A DNA stretch of 64,000 bases, taken from NCBI GenBank assembly GCA_010093485.1, contig MU001492.1:1969122-2033121 (forward strand), written 5' to 3'. This DNA comes from Karstenula rhodostoma CBS 690.94 (Eukaryota > Ascomycota > Dothideomycetes > Pleosporales > Didymosphaeriaceae). A model generated the notes under the pieces. The model had not been told where the DNA came from and made no database searches. It was given only the letters and a program-made list of their open reading frames with translations. Of this stretch, positions 50,078 to 60,204 are shown piece by piece (position 1 is the first letter of the stretch; each line of letters starts with the position of its first letter). Both the position numbers and the translations under genes were made by a program.

Positions 50078-50556
50078 ATGTTTTGATAAACAAGTAATGA
50101 AGAATGAGGCGAAGCGTTCATACACGCGAACACCAATTGCCATGTCCTATTCGATTTTGAACTTCCAGCGTCTAACTCGCCATACTTCCCAAGCCCAGCT
50201 GCCAGCGCACACGCCCCCGCGGCAAAGCCTCTCCACATCGCCACCCTCCATCAAACTCATCATCGACACCTGCCCCTGCGGGCTCTGCGGAATCCTCGCT
50301 TTCGCCCCGTCCACAGTCCACGCAAATACCCAGACTTGATGTCAGCCAAGAGGACCAACCACGCAATTTGACGCAGCGGTGTCGCGATGTCATGTGAGTT
50401 GGAGATATAACTATGTGAATCACCCAGCTTTTTGTATCTACACGCGCGAGAGCCAGTCCCACGGTTGCCTCTTCCATCTCTACTGGTACATAGACCCGCA
50501 GTCCTACAATGCGCACGCCCTCTTCCCCACCAACTAACCTCCACACGCACGCCCCC
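50078..50556. other. intergenic region
   Basis: About 480 bp between the 3' ends of the aminopeptidase and the decayed aldolase. No feature seen. Confidence 0.55.
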
Positions 50557-51540
50557 TCACCTTAAACCCCCACCCCCCGTCTTCGCCAAAATCTCATCAT
50601 AACACCCCTGGACCGCCACCCACCCCTTCTCCGGCGTCCCCACCGTCTTATACGTCACCTCCGCCTCTCGTTCCGGGATAAGCCTTTTCACCAACCCACC
50701 TCCCCCCGCAGCCGCAGCCGCATCCACAAGCAGCGGCTTCTGGCACGTTTTATCGAGGGAGAGGAACCAGACTAGAACGCTGCTTCGTCAACGGTCTGGC
50801 CGACGGTGAGGATGGCGTGGTTCTGGCGGATGAGGATGGAGGCTTTGCCGGTGCCTGCGCGGCGTCGGCGTCTGTCGAGTATAGGATGGGATGGGATGGG
50901 GGGGTGCTGGAGTTAGCCAGCGCATCGCCTTCCTCGCTTGCTAGCACCACGCCGCCCAACTGTCTGTACACGCCGCGGCTCTTGTAGAAGCGGATGCTGT
51001 CTTGCGTGAGCATGTCTAGTTCTTTGCCGAAGACACTCCATGCCTTGCCGTGGACGGAGGGCGCGTGGCATGTGTGTGTCGGGTTACATTCCAGCTCGTA
51101 GGGAAAGGCGGGGTGGGCGCACGCAGCGCGGCGTCTGGTCTGCGCTTGTGGATGGCGCTGTGGATGGCGAAGGCGGCCGCGATGATGGGGTGGTCGCCTT
51201 GCACGACGGCGCCGGCCGAGTGGACGAGGACGAGGATGAGGTCGCAGACGCGCATTTGGGACATGTGCGTTGAGAGGGGGCTGATGAGCCCTGTGGGGAC
51301 AGTACCGTCGGCTGGCTCCCCTCCCCTCCCCTACGTGCTTCAAATGTCGGTCTTGAACCCCCACGGAATACCATGCCATGCCATGCGGAAGAAAAACATA
51401 CAAAAACGACCCTCCCAAACTGGATCCCGCACAGAGATATGTCCCGCGATACCCTCGTCAAACCCCCGCTCGGCAAACACGCGATACGCAGCCGCAGGAT
51501 GCTGCTTCCTATATACCCTCTCCATCCTCTTTGCACTCAA
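50557..51540 (-). pseudogene. decayed class II aldolase/adducin-family gene
   Basis: Family pieces appear in order on the minus strand but in different frames. First GFDEGIAGHISVRDP (51340-51540 frame), then AAFAIHSAIHKRRPDA, then HGKAWSVFG ... LDMLTQDS ... GGVVLASEEG, then RQNHAILTVGQTVDEAAF, and a C-terminal part with TPEKGWVAVQGCYDEIL. The shifts do not fall on splice signals. One break after DEAAF looks like five extra bases that create a TAG. The metal-binding HAH is replaced by HAP. The central core resembles fungal aldolases annotated as class II aldolase/adducin N-terminal domain proteins. Assembly errors or missed introns could explain some shifts, but the lost His argues for decay. 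Confidence 0.65.
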
Positions 51541-52368
51541 AGGTCGGATCCTTCCTAACCTTCATATCCTTACCTAATACCGTGCAGCCTATCGCTATAA
51601 CAGTCTAGTTATCGCTAGACTATACAAATTCGATACATAGGGGTGTAGGGGTTAGTGTAGCGAGGGAGTAGCGCGTGGGGAAAGGCCACCGCGTGGGAAG
51701 CGGAACGAGAATAAGGACGGGAACGGGATAGGAGACGCGTTATTTAAGACATGTTAGGGGGTGAATTGATGCATGAGTTGAAGTCAGACGAGGTTTAGAA
51801 ATAGCGATACAATAGCGAGCGTGCTTTCGCCGTATCTTTATCCGGAATGTATTTCCGCGCTCTTCGAAACGTTGGGCTCACCTCACCAAGGCGACATCTT
51901 TTCTGCACATGCAATTGCAAGGTCGCTAATTGAACAGATAGTAGAACACGGTCGTTTTTATCTCGGCTTGCAAACGTACGTGGGGGGTGGATGGGGTTGT
52001 GGCGAGTGTGGAGACGGCGCGTGGGATGGAGCGGGTGTCAGTTGGAAGGGTGGTAGAAGGGGAGAGGGCGCAGAGTGTTGTAGCCTGATGAGTCCTAGGG
52101 ATGGCGCTAGCGAGGGATGAAGGAAGGGGAGGCGTGGATGAGGCCGGTGCTGGATAGAACGTGTCCGGAAGTGAGGCCCAGGAAGAGTATGTAAGGAAGT
52201 CTTGGGGATGATGGAGTTTGGGGAGAATGTGGAGGTATTCATGATGATAATTGCTTGCCTAACGTTCAGCAACGCCTCTACCGCGAGGCCCACTTACGCT
52301 GAGCTTGCCCCGTTCGAGTAGCCTGCCCACAACAGCCGTAAACGCTGTGTGATGGCTCCTGCAGCTTC
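51541..52368. other. intergenic region
   Basis: About 830 bp upstream of the decayed aldolase and downstream of the secreted protein. Purine/pyrimidine-skewed stretches give overlapping low-complexity frames near 51.8-52.3 kb. No gene is supported. Confidence 0.5.
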
Positions 52369-53409
52369 TCAGCATTTTTTGTACTCGAATAGTGTTCGAC
52401 ACCATCCATCGCCCTGCCCCGCCGGCGGCGTCCCAGTGAAGCAATCCGTAACGACGGACAGATCGTCCGCACTCTTCAGCTTGAGCGGTTCGTGCCACTT
52501 TTTCTCCTTGATCTCCCGCTTGATCTCGTTCTCGACTTTCGTCTGCGTCTCGCCAGTAGCCCAGCCTTCCTGCTTGCAGATGCGCATGTCGTTATGATAC
52601 GCCATTTTTTTGGCGTCGGCTGTTCTGGATCAGTTACGCGTAGACAGGCAGCGGGGAAACGGGGAGACACGCACCGGTGATGAAGACAACGAGCCAGCCG
52701 ACGTAGTCGATGCGCACCATGGTTTTGTCCGGAGCTTTGCATAGTTCCACTTGGCTATCGCCGCCGTTGAAGCCGGGTTTCCAGCAGTTGTCGTTCACGA
52801 CGTTGGAGATGGTCGTGACCATAGCATCGCGCTGTCGCCCGTCGATCAGCAGATGCACTTGTGTACGAGTAGAGAAGAACACATACCAGAATCTCGCGTG
52901 CTCCAGCCACACCCCAATGGTTCGAGCCAATCTTGATCTTGTAGCTGCCATCGCGCACGAGGTTGCCCTTCTGGTCCTTGATCGGAACCTGATCGTAGGT
53001 CCATCCATTTTCGGTGTCGCACAAGCGAAATCCCGTTTGGCCCATTGGGCACAGGTCGTCGATGGTTTGCTTGACGGCGGCAGAGATGGATAACTTGTCT
53101 TTTCTACCGACATTCTGCCCGTTATTGCCAATACCAATCACCATCGTACGCTTCGAGTCCCAGGACGGCGGCGCGTCGTCTCGGGCCTGCACCACGTGCT
53201 GCGTCAGATTCCGGAGCTGCGAGGCATCGAGCTGGTCACGAACCACGTCGTGCCCGACAGCGGCAACAGCGTCTTCTGCGCATGTGAGCAAAACATCAGC
53301 AGAAACGAGCAGATAACTGACCATCGGAACCGTCACTAGTCGCCGCGGCAAAGAGCGCGCCGAGGGCACACACGGCGAAGAAGAGGTAGGCCTTGACGTT
53401 GAACATCAT
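52369..53409 (-). CDS. orphan secreted Cys-containing protein
   Basis: Exons 53409-53322, 53275-52887, 52831-52675 and 52619-52369 join in phase to 294 residues. The start has two Met codons (53409 or 53406) and a signal peptide (AYLFFAVCALGALFAAA). The mature part has eight cysteines, for example DLC, RLC, NDNC, ELC, ICK, TDC, WC and a C-terminal KKC, so up to four disulfides. The stretch MVIGIGNNGQNVGRKDKL is distinctive. I do not recognise the family and propose no function beyond secretion. The third intron (52620-52674) is supported by the phase and by the loss of a frame break. Confidence 0.8.
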
Positions 53410-53632
53410 GCTGAGGCGCGGGTATGTGAGAGTGGGTGCGACTGGGGTAGAGGGGAGCGCCGACGTCTATGTACTCTCACCTGCTTATCGTCGACGCGAA
53501 GTCAAAGCTAAACCCAAGGGCCACGAAAAGACAGGTGTAGTGTGTCTGTGCTCGCCAGTGCCGTGATTCACTTTCATTGGTACGTGCTGCGATTCAACCC
53601 TCCAGACCAGCTAGCCGTCGCAGATTTCGAAC

Positions 53633-55208
53633 CTAGTATTGATACCTGTACTCCCGCTGGTCATTCTCGCCTCCGATTTCTGCCCTTTTCCGACTCAGCT
53701 TCTGGTTGTGCCACCAGAGCAACGCCACGTGAACCAAGCAAAACACTGCACCTGCTACGGTTATACCAAGTCCTGTCAAAAGTTTAGCCGAGTCTTTAAC
53801 AACAGAGCGGATGAACTATCATGTACCTGTTCGGAATCCAGTAGCGTAGTACGGTGCCTCGCCCTTGATGAAAACATTGCTTGCGACGAAATTGGCGCAG
53901 TTACCCAATCCCAGAATCATAGCAGTACCGACGGCCACACTCGCTCTACCGCGCAGGTTGTTCGTCATCCATGATACCGTCATCGCCATCTGCAAGAAAG
54001 TGCCCGCGCTCATTGCGAAGAGAGAGAAGTACCGCGTACCAGCCGAAAGAGCCTTGGACTCGGAGTAGACGATCTGGATTATCCACCCGATCGTGGCCAT
54101 CATGATGCCAAAGAGCACGAAAGGGAACCGCAGGCCTGTTCGACTGGAGAGGTAGCCGGCGCCTAGTTCGAAGACAAACCCAGTTACCCAAATGGGGATA
54201 GACATGACCTGCGCACGTTCGGCTTTCCAGCCAAGTTCAGTCAGGATGGTCGGCGTGAACGAAGTGATGGAAGCGGCTGTCATGTCGCAGCAAAAGAACA
54301 TGGCCGTCCTGGGGGACATCAGCAAAAGCCGTTAGAGAAGTGCGTACAACTCACGGCAGCCAAATCTTATAGTCGGCAAGAATAGGAATCCATTCGACAT
54401 CTTTCAACGAAAGCTTCTGGTCGCCTCTGTCGCGCCTCAGCTTCTCTAGCAAGTGTTCCTTCTCAGCCGCCGTGAGAATTTCCGTCTTTTCTGGGAAGTT
54501 GGGCACGAACAGAAACACCAGGAACGAGATGGCTATGGTCCCTAAGCCCTCGATGATGAATATCCAACGCCAGCCCTCTTTTCCTTGAATGCCGTTCATG
54601 CGCCGGATGCCATAGGCCAGCAGACCGCTGACCAAGGGACCGAGCACGCCAAAGGTGAAGAACATGGCGAATCGAAGGGGTTGCTCCCTGCGTGTGTAGT
54701 ACTCGCTGAGGAGAAGGGCGGCACCTGCCGGAAGAGTGGCCTCGAGGATGCCCATCAAGAAGCGACAGGCAAGCAGTCCGCCGTAACTATGAGTGAGGCC
54801 CTGACACATGGAGATTATCCCGAGGATGAGCATACTGATGCCCAGGAAGAGGTTGGGCTTCACACGGGGCATGCCCATGATCATGTTGCTTGGGATCTCG
54901 ACCAGCACGAATGGAATGAAGAAGATCCAGAGACAGGTATTGAAGCCGTTGCTGGGCATGTTGAGGCCTTTCTCCAAGCCCTCAATCCTAGCATTGGCGA
55001 CTGTGCGGAATTAACGGCTATGGGGTTCGACATGGCGGTCTTACTCACTGTTTGTACGGTCCAAAAAGAGGATGGTGTACGTGCAGCCCAGCAAGGGAAT
55101 CAAGCGCAAGTCGAGTTTCAAGACGTAGTTGGACGGCGGCGGTGCCAGTTCACCCTGATCGCTGGCCAGCTTCGTCAGCGCTTCGGCGTTCATCTTTTCG
55201 TCCGCCAT
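53633..55208 (-). CDS. MFS permease, Dal5-like anion:cation symporter family
   Basis: Exons 55208-55049, 55000-54355, 54308-53827 and 53772-53633 join to 475 residues. The first segment KLDLRLIPLLGCTYTILFLDRTNIANAR has the family's DRTNIANA signature across the first splice. Also seen are EIPSNM, the CRFLMGILEATLPAG motif, GWRWIFIIEGL and a second half beginning with TPTILTELGWKAERAQVMSIP. It is a plasma-membrane type importer of an organic anion or vitamin-like solute; the substrate is open. The start at 55208 is chosen because the frame upstream lacks family sequence and is GC-rich noise. Confidence 0.92.
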
Positions 55209-55920
55209 GGCGATGTTGCACGACGACCCTGGGTTGATGGCGGTGGCAACAACGGTACGTAGCCGAGCGGGCGGGCCGTTGCGACTGGCGTGGGAGCGCA
55301 GTGGGGTGAAGAGCGAAGAGAGGCTCACCGCTCCGCGGCGACTGCAGCTGATATAATCTTGGGCCAGATGCCGAATGCTGCGCGGGCAAGGGCCAGGCCC
55401 CGAACGACCCCCACAGTTAACGCTGCAGGGGGTGAGGTCCAACGGATTGGTTTGCATCCTACAACTCCCAGAGAAGGTCGAGTTGCGCGCAAACCACGCA
55501 CCGTGCCCAAGTGACGGCCGGCGGGGTCGCTGCCAAAGGGTGAATGGGCTAAAGGGACCTTCAAGAGGCCGTCGTCGTGGATCGCTGATGGATCGGTAGG
55601 CCGGTAGGCCGGAAGTGGAGCGGGCGGGCGCACTCGGGCGAACTTCCTGCCCATGGCGTGAACAGGTTGCGGCTGCCGCGCAGCTCGTGCAGCACTTGGC
55701 AGCACGCTTCGGCATCGCGCAGTGTTGTTCTCCTGGCGCATCCAAATCGCTGTGCGAAAGGAGTCGCGACGTCGAAAAAGGCTGTCGACGCAGGCGCGGA
55801 GGTTCCGACGCCCAGTCCTCTGGGTGCAAAGCGTCTGGCGCCGCGGAACCAGACTCACGGTACGCCTCAATCAGCACAAGCGCATCCTTTACACACTGCA
55901 CATGCACATGTCCCTCCAAT
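55209..55920. other. intergenic region (permease promoter)
   Basis: About 710 bp, GC-rich, with overlapping long frames on both strands that show no family features. Expected to hold the permease promoter and the methyltransferase 3' UTR. Confidence 0.55.
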
Positions 55921-56724
55921 TCAGCCTTCCTGAGGCTGCGTACGTGCCGTGTTCTCCGCTTGGAGCAGTAAAAACATGGGTCGCTGCAGTGCGCCTTGCC
56001 ACTGCGGGTTCTTCTCCAAGTCCTCCCCGGTCGCCATGTACTCCCTGAACCCACTCACCAAAAACCCCGCCTCCAGCAAGCTCTCAAAATACGTCGTCAT
56101 CGTGCGATGGTACTTCTTCACTTCGCCGCCCAGCCAGTTTGTCTCGCGCAAGCCCTCGTAGCCGTATCTGTTCAGCGGCCATATCAGATCCGCTCCGTGG
56201 CGGCCGGGCAGATCCACCTTCACGAACTGGTCATAGCCGGGTGCTGTGTAGATGGGGTGCTCGACCGAGAACACAAGCCGTCCGCCGTGCACGAGTGCTG
56301 AGTTGACTTGCGCGAGGAGCCGTTTGAACGCTGCCGTGGAGAGATGGTGGAACGCCAGACTCGAGTAGACCAGGTTGTAGGAGCCCGGGCTCACACCCAA
56401 GTCTCTGCTGCTGATGTCTTGAACCCGAAAGTCGATTCTCTTTGGTAGGGAGGCTGTCATGCCCTTCGCTTTCTCGATCATCTTGTTCGACACGTCAAGC
56501 ACATCGACATGCTGCGCGCTGTTTTCGACCGCCCAATGCGCGAACCAGCCCAGGCCACAACCAAGATCGAGTACCCGTTCTTCACGAACCGTACCGACCA
56601 TTGCCATTAATATAGGCCATTCAGGTGCGCCATCGTGACCCTGCTGCTGACGAGGTAGGTCGAGGTAGTTCGCGAGGAAGGTCGGGTTGTCGTAGATGGC
56701 CGTGTCTTTGCTCATGTTCAACAC
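55921..56724 (-). CDS. class I SAM-dependent methyltransferase
   Basis: Intronless frame of 267 residues. Motif I of class I methyltransferases, VLDLGCGLGWFAHWA, is at about 51-65, followed by an acidic position in VDVLDVS and a motif-IV-like NLVYSSLAFHHL. The pattern resembles the Methyltransf_11/25 group of small-molecule methyltransferases. The acceptor is unknown. Translation could start at residue 4 (56715). It lies between two transporter genes, but nothing else suggests a biosynthetic cluster. Confidence 0.88.
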   Translation of the reverse strand: MLNMSKDTAIYDNPTFLANYLDLPRQQQGHDGAPEWPILMAMVGTVREERVLDLGCGLGWFAHWAVENSAQHVDVLDVSNKMIEKAKGMTASLPKRIDFRVQDISSRDLGVSPGSYNLVYSSLAFHHLSTAAFKRLLAQVNSALVHGGRLVFSVEHPIYTAPGYDQFVKVDLPGRHGADLIWPLNRYGYEGLRETNWLGGEVKKYHRTMTTYFESLLEAGFLVSGFREYMATGEDLEKNPQWQGALQRPMFLLLQAENTARTQPQEG

Positions 56725-57536
56725 GTTGCTGCAATGTCAGTAATGAGGCCGCTTCGAACTCTGCGGGCGTTCTTGATGCTCTAGGGTAGTTCAAATGGCC
56801 GGCAAAGGGGACTGTACATGCAAGTATGTGTTGTGTGAGTCAGACGCTGGCTTTTGCTTGTTCGTATCCAGAGCGGAGGGCGCATGCGAGCACCGTCGAC
56901 GAGTAGCAAGCATAGGGACATGCACGAAGCATACAATCTTTTACAACCAGCTTTCGCGCATACAATCGACAGCAGACCTGCCTACTCTACTCTACGGCCC
57001 CTACAGTGTCGCAGGACCCAAAGCCCCAAAGCTTACCTGAGATCGAGCGAGGCGCCAACTCTTGGCGTTGATTCATCCGATTTTCGCTTGACCGAACGCT
57101 TTTCCTTCGCCTTGCGCCGCCCCCTCGTGCGCATTTCGGCCCCAGCAGCCCAGAAGCTAACATCAGATCTGTGTTTCAGCACACGCTAATGGCGACCGTT
57201 GCGAGGGTACAGCCTTGTGGTCGGTCGGACACGGTCAAACTTGCGAAAACCGCCGTGTGGCGGTCAACGCGCGCCATGCAATTGGGCCAATCTCTCAGAG
57301 GCTCGCGCGAGAGACTGCGCATCGTGGGGCGTAGAAGTGCTCGTTTTAGTAACAGGGCGTAGCGAAATGTGTGTAGAGCGTCTTCAATATATAAAAGATA
57401 ACACATCTCGTGCCATCTCTTGTTGGTAGGCAAAACTAACCAACCCCTCGCCGACAGAGCCGTTTTCAAGAGCAGTCCGGGCGGTCGAATTGTACATCTC
57501 ACTTCAAGTCATCTTTTTCAACAACAAAACATAAAC
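56725..57536. other. divergent intergenic region
   Basis: About 810 bp between the methyltransferase and sugar-type transporter starts. Contains the TATA box of the transporter gene; no other supported feature. Confidence 0.6.
57388..57396 (+). promoter_or_regulatory. TATA box of the sugar-type MFS gene
   Basis: TATATAAAA about 140-150 bp upstream of the chosen ATG at 57537, leaving room for a 5' UTR of roughly 100 bp. Confidence 0.6.
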
Positions 57537-59264
57537 ATGACGGGAAGGTTTTCTCGTGTTCCCTCCGACGATGCCGACGAAGGGACATACTATCAAAACA
57601 GACAGTCTCTAGACCTCACCGACTCGGTCTCATACGATGACTTCCGGCGGCAGTCGGATTCGGAATCAGTCAAATCGCTCATACAACGCGACGATCCCGA
57701 CGTACACCTCGAGAAAGAAAGAGAAAACAACTCGGCACCCCTTCGCGAATCACTCAAGCAATACTCCACGCTGGTATGGTGGTTGCTGGCAATGTCCACG
57801 GCTATCCTGTATGCGGGCTACGATTCTTCCGTGCTCGGCGCACTCAACAGCGTGCCCGCTTACCAACGCGACTTTGGCGAGTGGTCGCACGTTCCCAAGG
57901 ACGATAAACCCGACAATTGGGAAGACGTCATACCAGCATTTTGGCTATCGGTTTGGGACGGTGTAGGACCTCTGGGCGGAATGGCTGGGTCTGCGCTTGG
58001 AGGCTGGTTCTTGGACCGGTGGGGAAGACGATTCTGCTTGATGGTAGGGAGCATGATTGGTGCCGGGGCCATCTTGATACTCGTCCTCTCCAACCAACCT
58101 GAGAACAAAGACACAAAGCGTATCATGATACTGGTGGGCAAAGTCATCCAGGGGTTCGGCCTGGGCATCATCAAAATCGAAACTTTCACGTACCTGTCTG
58201 AAAGCGTGCCAGTCAGTTTGAAGGGAGCGGTAATGTCGCTGGTGCCTATCATGACGCTGCTTGGACAGTTGACAGGCGCCGTCATCATCTTTGCCGTCTC
58301 CACGAGCGACAAATCGTCGTCGTACCAGATCGCTCTGGCGTCGCAATGGGCGCTCGCTCTTCCGCCGCTCATCCTCGCCGTCTTTCTCCCCGAGTCTCCT
58401 GCATTCCTTCTCAAGACGAGAAAGGACCCCCAGGGCGCCTTGAAGTCGTTCACGCGGCTTCTAGGCCCCAGGAACAATCCCAGAGCAGCGCTGGCCAAGT
58501 TGCAAGAGACGCTCGACGAAGAACGCAAGAACTCGACCAAGGGCAGCTATCTCGACTGCTTCAAAGCCGCCGACCGCCGCCGCACATTCATCGTCATGTT
58601 CGCTGGGAGCATGGAGTTCTTCTTCGGTCTGGCGATGCTGTCAAACGTCAGCTACTTCCTCCAACAGCTCGGCATGCCAGCCAGCAAGTCCCTCCTCTTC
58701 CTCATCGCGGGCATTGTCATCGGGCTCATCGCAAACATGGGGTCCACCTGGACAGTCACGCACATCGGCCGCCGCAAGCTGACCATCACGTCGTTGCTCA
58801 TCACGGCGGGGCTCTGGGCCGTCATGGGCTTCTCGGGCATCAAGCAGTACGCGTTCACGGCTTGGTTAGCAGGGGGTCTGTGTACTGCCATCATCATCGT
58901 GTGCGGCCTCGGCTGCTGGCCCGCCTCGTACGCCATCATGGGCGAGACGTCGTCGCTCAGCCTGCGCTCGCGCTCCCAGGCTCTCGGCAGCCTGTCGCAG
59001 AGCTTGACCACCATCCTCATGAACACCGTCTTGCCGTTTCTCTACAACCCCGACGCGCTGCATCTCGGCGCGAAGACTGGGTTCGTGATGACGGCAACTG
59101 CGGGTGCGGGTGCCGTGCTGACGTATTTCTTCGTGCCGGAGCTCAAGGGCAGGAGCGCGCTGGAGATTGATCATCTGTTTGAGAAGAAGGTTGGGAGCAT
59201 TGGGTCGACGAATTGGCGCGACACGCATGTGGAGGAGGTCCCGCTGAAGCATGCGCAAGTCTGA
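57537..59264 (+). CDS. MFS sugar-porter family transporter (maltose-permease-like)
   Basis: Intronless frame of 575 residues from the ATG at 57537. That start follows aaac, a good fungal context; an upstream in-frame ATG at 57420 would add 39 residues but lies only about 25 bp from the TATA box. A hydrophilic N-terminus of about 75 residues precedes the first membrane segment. Sugar-porter marks include GYDSSVLGAL, GGWFLDRWGRR, the ESPAFLLK after segment 6 and a C-terminal PELKGRSALEID. The family normally imports hexoses or alpha-glucosides by proton symport. The PESPAFLL and PELKGRS motifs place it with fungal maltose/general sugar permeases, but the substrate is inferred only. Confidence 0.92.
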   Translation: MTGRFSRVPSDDADEGTYYQNRQSLDLTDSVSYDDFRRQSDSESVKSLIQRDDPDVHLEKERENNSAPLRESLKQYSTLVWWLLAMSTAILYAGYDSSVLGALNSVPAYQRDFGEWSHVPKDDKPDNWEDVIPAFWLSVWDGVGPLGGMAGSALGGWFLDRWGRRFCLMVGSMIGAGAILILVLSNQPENKDTKRIMILVGKVIQGFGLGIIKIETFTYLSESVPVSLKGAVMSLVPIMTLLGQLTGAVIIFAVSTSDKSSSYQIALASQWALALPPLILAVFLPESPAFLLKTRKDPQGALKSFTRLLGPRNNPRAALAKLQETLDEERKNSTKGSYLDCFKAADRRRTFIVMFAGSMEFFFGLAMLSNVSYFLQQLGMPASKSLLFLIAGIVIGLIANMGSTWTVTHIGRRKLTITSLLITAGLWAVMGFSGIKQYAFTAWLAGGLCTAIIIVCGLGCWPASYAIMGETSSLSLRSRSQALGSLSQSLTTILMNTVLPFLYNPDALHLGAKTGFVMTATAGAGAVLTYFFVPELKGRSALEIDHLFEKKVGSIGSTNWRDTHVEEVPLKHAQV

Positions 59265-59387
59265 GGACAGGCTGCGCTTTTCTTTTTTATCTCTAGATAT
59301 CCCCGAAGCGTAATGTTATTTTCTCAGACGCTGTGTATGTTGCTTTTCTTCACCTCCTCATTTGACGTCGCCTGTATGCGTTGGTGT

Positions 59388-60204
59388 TCAATCCTTACAT
59401 TCGCCAGCCGGAAGACCTGGCCGTGGTTAGCTCGCATGTCACAGGCTGGCGGGGGCGACTCACCATGCCACTCCTTCGGGTCCCACTGATCGGGCGAAAT
59501 ATAGCAGTCCGCCGTCCCCGGATCCACCATCCGCACCCACGTCGTGTTCCCCTTGACCTCAGACCCCTTCTTCCAGCACCCGACATCCACATACCCGTAT
59601 TCCGTCGTCGGATACTCCGCCTGGCAAGTGGCATTGCTCAGATCCGTGCAATCGCGACAGACCAACGCCGCGTTGTAGGTGCCCGGAGCAGCGATCTGCG
59701 CAACCAGTGTCAGCGTGCGGCCATGCAGCAGCTTTCCAGCGCGGAATGGAATGCATGGGAAGCGACAAAACGAACCTGATGCTGCGGCGCCTTCCCACAC
59801 CATTCCAGCTTCTCCGTGAAATCCACGTCCGCCCCCTCCTTCACGGCATCCTCGTGCAGCCAGCACCCCTCCCCCCTCGCCTTACCACCCTGCGCTGCAT
59901 TCCCCACGCCCGGATACGAAAGGAAGGCTGGAGGACCGAACGTCCCGTTCGTGTTCACCCACAGGTACGTAAACGAGCCCTCGTTGTCGTTCAGTCGCCC
60001 TTTGTTGTCCTGCATTGTCGACGTCGTCCAGCAGGATACATTGAGCTTGGTATTACTGCCGAACGAATGCACCGAGTAGGGCATGTTGTCGGCGTGGATG
60101 CGGCATGGAGCCTGCAATTCCGTGGTGATGGTGAGGTAGGGGGGGTATTTTGGGGCACGGTGGAGGAGCGAGAGGAGGGATACCAGGGGCGCGAGGGGAG
60201 CCAT
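59388..60204 (-). CDS. secreted Cys-rich protein, unrecognised
   Basis: Exons 60204-59776, 59695-59464 and 59416-59388 give 229 residues. The N-terminus is hydrophobic (LAPLVSLLSLL) and looks like a signal peptide. The mature part has many cysteines (APCR, VSCW, EGCW, EWCG, LVCRDC, ATC, VGCW, ADC), several next to Trp, and N-glycosylation sequons. With the last intron removed the protein ends LPAGECKD, adding a final Cys; reading through instead gives a longer tail. It is not a family I can name. The first donor (gttcgt) is non-consensus but keeps phase. Confidence 0.75.

Noticed and set aside
55041..56054. 337-residue frame extending the Dal5-like permease upstream
   Set aside because: The extension has no family sequence and runs into the methyltransferase gene; the start at 55208 fits the family.
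57420..57536. In-frame upstream ATG for the sugar-type transporter
   Set aside because: It lies about 25 bp after the TATA box, so it would be at or before the transcription start; the ATG at 57537 has a better context.
58346..59170. 274-residue frame on the plus strand
   Set aside because: Shadow frame (His/Arg-rich) inside the sugar-type transporter gene.
53633..59264. Possible secondary-metabolite cluster (two MFS genes around a methyltransferase)
   Set aside because: No backbone enzyme, no tailoring oxidase and no cluster-type regulator nearby; the transporters are nutrient-type families.
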